Origin: Portulaca oleracea
Taxonomy: Eukaryota; Streptophyta; Magnoliopsida; Caryophyllales; Portulacaceae
Assembly (NCBI GenBank): GCA_029582165.1
Contig: CM055874.1
Span: 572,614 to 636,613 of the forward strand
Direction: 5' to 3'
Length of the DNA stretch: 64,000 nt
Both the position numbers and the translations under genes were made by a program. Each line of letters begins with the position of its first letter. Position 1 is the first letter of the stretch. Below the pieces are notes generated by a model, which searched no databases, was not told where the DNA came from, and was given only the letters and a program-made list of their open reading frames with translations. Below, piece after piece: positions 61,497-64,000 of the stretch.

Positions 61497-63704
61497 TCAC
61501 TTGTACAAACTGGCTATTTGGTGTCTAAACCTAGCTTCTACTTTGTCTCTTCGAATCTTCATTGTTGGTGTCATTAGACCATTGTCAATCTGCAATGAGC
61601 AAACACAAAATCCATTACTACAACCTCACTGAACACAACAACACATAAAAAACACTGCCACTTGATTTTACACCATGATCATGATGATATCTTAATATAC
61701 ATCTACATACCGTGAAGGGTTCATCCACGATTAGAATTGGACCGACTTGAAACGAGCACTTCGAGGTCCTGCAATGCAATCATATCAACAACGTTTACAA
61801 GAAGTATGAACATGGTCATTGTTCAGTACTAAGTTCCACTATGTCCCCCACATTGAAGCATATATAATCCAGATAGCGGAAAAATGATTTAATTTTTCAG
61901 CAATGACCGTAACAAACTAAACCAAAATGTTTGTCTGTATTATTATGAATTACCAGGTCTTGAGTTCTTCGTATAACAAGTTGGTCAATGTCTCCCTGCT
62001 AAGTTTGGTTGCATCTGAATCTTCTACAGTGGAGAGTTTCTTTGCAGCCTTGAGAGCCTCTTCTTTGTTTGGCACAATAACAGCTCCAAGACGTCGTTGG
62101 TCCTGAAAGTGATCCACAACTAGATAAAGCACAATCCTTACGAAATCATCTGTACATACCTAATCCTCAAAAATACGCGGAAGGAAAGACGATACCTGGC
62201 CAATGACAACAATCTGTTGAATGAGGTTACTTCTCAAGGCAGCTTCTTCGATCTCTGAAGGTTCCACATTTTCACCTAATCAATAACATAACACTGGTCA
62301 ACCCTACCGACTTTGAGAGTTGTTGTAGGGAAAGGTAACAGCAGATTAGGTTATTCTCAGTCACCTGTGGAGAGAACTATGGTATCTTTGGCCCGCCCTT
62401 CAAGCACAACAACACCTCCACAAAGGCGGCTTCTTCCCCACGAATGGCAAGGCGCTATCCAGCCCAAATCCCCAGTATTTAGCCAGCTGTCATCATCTAA
62501 AACCTCCCTTGTGGCTGCTGGGTTCTGAGGATACATGACAAAAACACATGACCAAACATCACCATTTCTGAGCAATTGAATTAGTACGTAATGCAAAATT
62601 ACATCATAGAAGCCACGCTGGGTGCTGAAAAACAGAATTACTGCAGCAAGAAAACTGAACTGTAACACTGTAAAACGAAGATAGAGGTACGTACCTTGTA
62701 ATAGCCTGTCATCACTTGTGGGCCCCTGACTTTCACAATACCTTTGGAACCGGGCGGCAGAGTTTCATCAGTGTCAGAATCGACCACTTTCATTTCTGTG
62801 TGCCGAAGAGGATGGCCTACTGATCCTAGAACCTTCATTTTCACGAGCGCATGTACCACCATGAGATGCAATATAACAATAACTTCATCATAAACGCAGA
62901 AATTTTCAGGATAAGAAACTAACATTACAAGCCGGGCGTCTACATGAAACAACGGGAGAAGCCTCAGTCAAACCATATCCGTTTTGTACTAAGATGCCGA
63001 TTGCCTGCGATATAATGACTGACAAGATCAGATGAAATTGCAGACCAAACTACACCTGTTAAAAAGGCGTGTACATCTTACCTCGAAAAACCTGTCTATA
63101 TGCAAAGGCAGACTGCCCCCTCCACTGATGCCTGCCTGAAAATTGATATAAACCCATCAAAGTAAAGCACGAAAACCAAATCTCAAAATATATATAAACA
63201 AAAAAGAGAGTTGGGACCCGACAGACCTTTAATATCCCTATAGCTGATTGGATTTTGCTATACACAAGCTTCTTAGCCAACATATGAATTGGCCACAAGA
63301 CAGCTGCAGCTATCCTTGCCCAAAGCCAATCCATGGCATCGATGAAATAAGGTTGTTGCTTCTGTTCCTTAGTCAGATATTTTCCCTGCAAAAATGAATG
63401 CTCAAACAGACAATACAACTATTAGCAATCGTGAGATGTAACCATGTTTAAAAAGGGGAAACTACCCACAATAGAGGTAGACACGAGGTATGAACTATGA
63501 AGCAGCCTTGATTGAACAAGAAACTGACTCATTTACACACGAAATATAAGTTCTTGGGGCGGAAGTAAAGACAAAAGAAGATTGCCCAACTGACAGACCT
63601 CATAAATTCTCTTGAACTCCATGTAAGTCATGCTTATCTTTAAGAATGCAAGTGCTATAATTTTGCGGATGGCAGAGCTACTGTTTATCTGTCTCTGAAT
63701 AGCA
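61497..63704 (-). CDS. Acyl-ACP synthetase, AAE15/AAE16 type, 3' part (5' end beyond window)
   Basis: An AMP-forming acyl-activating enzyme. In Arabidopsis AAE15/16 act in plastids and activate fatty acids onto acyl carrier protein. Visible exons: 63704-63599, 63385-63227, about 63135-63081, 63004-62924, 62832-62695, 62524-62365, 62275-62196, 62102-61954, 61768-61711 and 61589-61497. Key motifs in order: MTYMEFKRIYE-GKYLTKEQKQQPYF, WARIAAAVLWPIHMLAKKLVYSK, AGISGGGSLPLHIDRFFE, NGYGLTEASPVVSCRRPACN-VLGSVGHP (AMP-binding), GIVKVRGPQVMTGYYK, WLNTGDLGWI, LEGRAKDTIVLSTGENVEPSEIEEAA, IVVIGQDQRRLGAVIVPN and DNGLMTPTMKIRRDKV, ending LYK-stop. Exon phases agree except for one base of doubt at the 63135 border. 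The transit peptide and first half of the AMP-binding domain are outside the window. Confidence 0.92.
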
Positions 63705-64000
63705 CTGCAAGAAACAAGATTGCAGCAATATGAAGCATAGAGCTATATCCTACATGAGGCAAAATTAGACATTTCAATGACCCTCAATTCCAATTAAAAC
63801 TCAAGTATAATTCTTGAACAAAAATACACATAATGCAGAGAAATTATTGGTACACACAGGCAAATCATGTCTTGAAGAGGTCAGAAGACGATCTAAGTTT
63901 CTTTGGCCATGACAGTGAATTCAATTGTGAAATTCGATTTTCACAAGAATTCTTTTGTTATAAGAACAGAAACTTTGATGTACATTGATAAGAGAATGTT

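Overview
This is nuclear DNA of a flowering plant, most likely a eudicot. The genes carry short exons with GT-AG introns, intergenic DNA is AT-rich, and the proteins are plant types: RALF peptides, WNK kinases, a DYW-type PPR protein, a plastid anthranilate synthase subunit and an acyl-ACP synthetase. I cannot fix the order or species from sequence alone. Exon borders were worked out by hand from reading frame, splice consensus and remembered family sequence. Treat them as good to about a base, except where noted.

Left part (1-31,000) is mostly housekeeping genes. In order: the first exon of a WRN-like 3'-5' exonuclease (-); serine hydroxymethyltransferase (-, with an in-frame N-terminal extension that looks like a transit peptide); S-adenosylhomocysteine hydrolase (+); PYM, the exon-junction-complex recycling factor (-); MRT4, a ribosome assembly factor (+); anthranilate synthase beta subunit (+); ribosomal protein L4 (-). 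SHMT and SAHH sit next to each other and both serve one-carbon/methyl-cycle metabolism; their promoters face each other across about 3 kb.

Middle part (26,700-35,300) is a small cluster of RALF-type secreted peptide genes, all on the minus strand: a truncated RALF relic, an intact RALF24/31-like gene, a second intact diverged RALF, and a RALF-like ORF with no cysteine and no evident signal peptide. A short gene for an extremely histidine-rich protein (28 His of 84) lies among them. A selenium-binding protein/methanethiol oxidase gene (-) follows.

Right part (40,800-64,000) holds a tandem pair of intronless WNK kinases (+). The first has lost the HRDLK lysine and gained four C-terminal repeats of about 30 residues. 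A PPR-DYW gene (-) follows. Between WNK2 and the PPR gene lies a local segmental duplication that left a broken WNK tail, a broken PPR-DYW tail and probably a captured fragment of another gene. Then come ribosomal protein P2 (-) and the 3' part of an acyl-ACP synthetase of the AAE15/16 type (-, runs off the right edge).

Transposon traces are small and non-autonomous: a degenerate LINE fragment at 5.2 kb, a 5'-truncated LINE tail at 40.9 kb with its poly-A and 17-bp target duplication intact, a family of TTTGGTAT-ended MITEs, a Mutator-like foldback MITE nested in one of them, and a Stowaway-like MITE. I found no tRNA, rRNA or CRISPR. The features most likely to be new are the cysteine-less RALF-like gene, the His-rich gene in the RALF cluster, the modified WNK, the SAHH intron triplication with a dead splice site, and the SHMT dual start.
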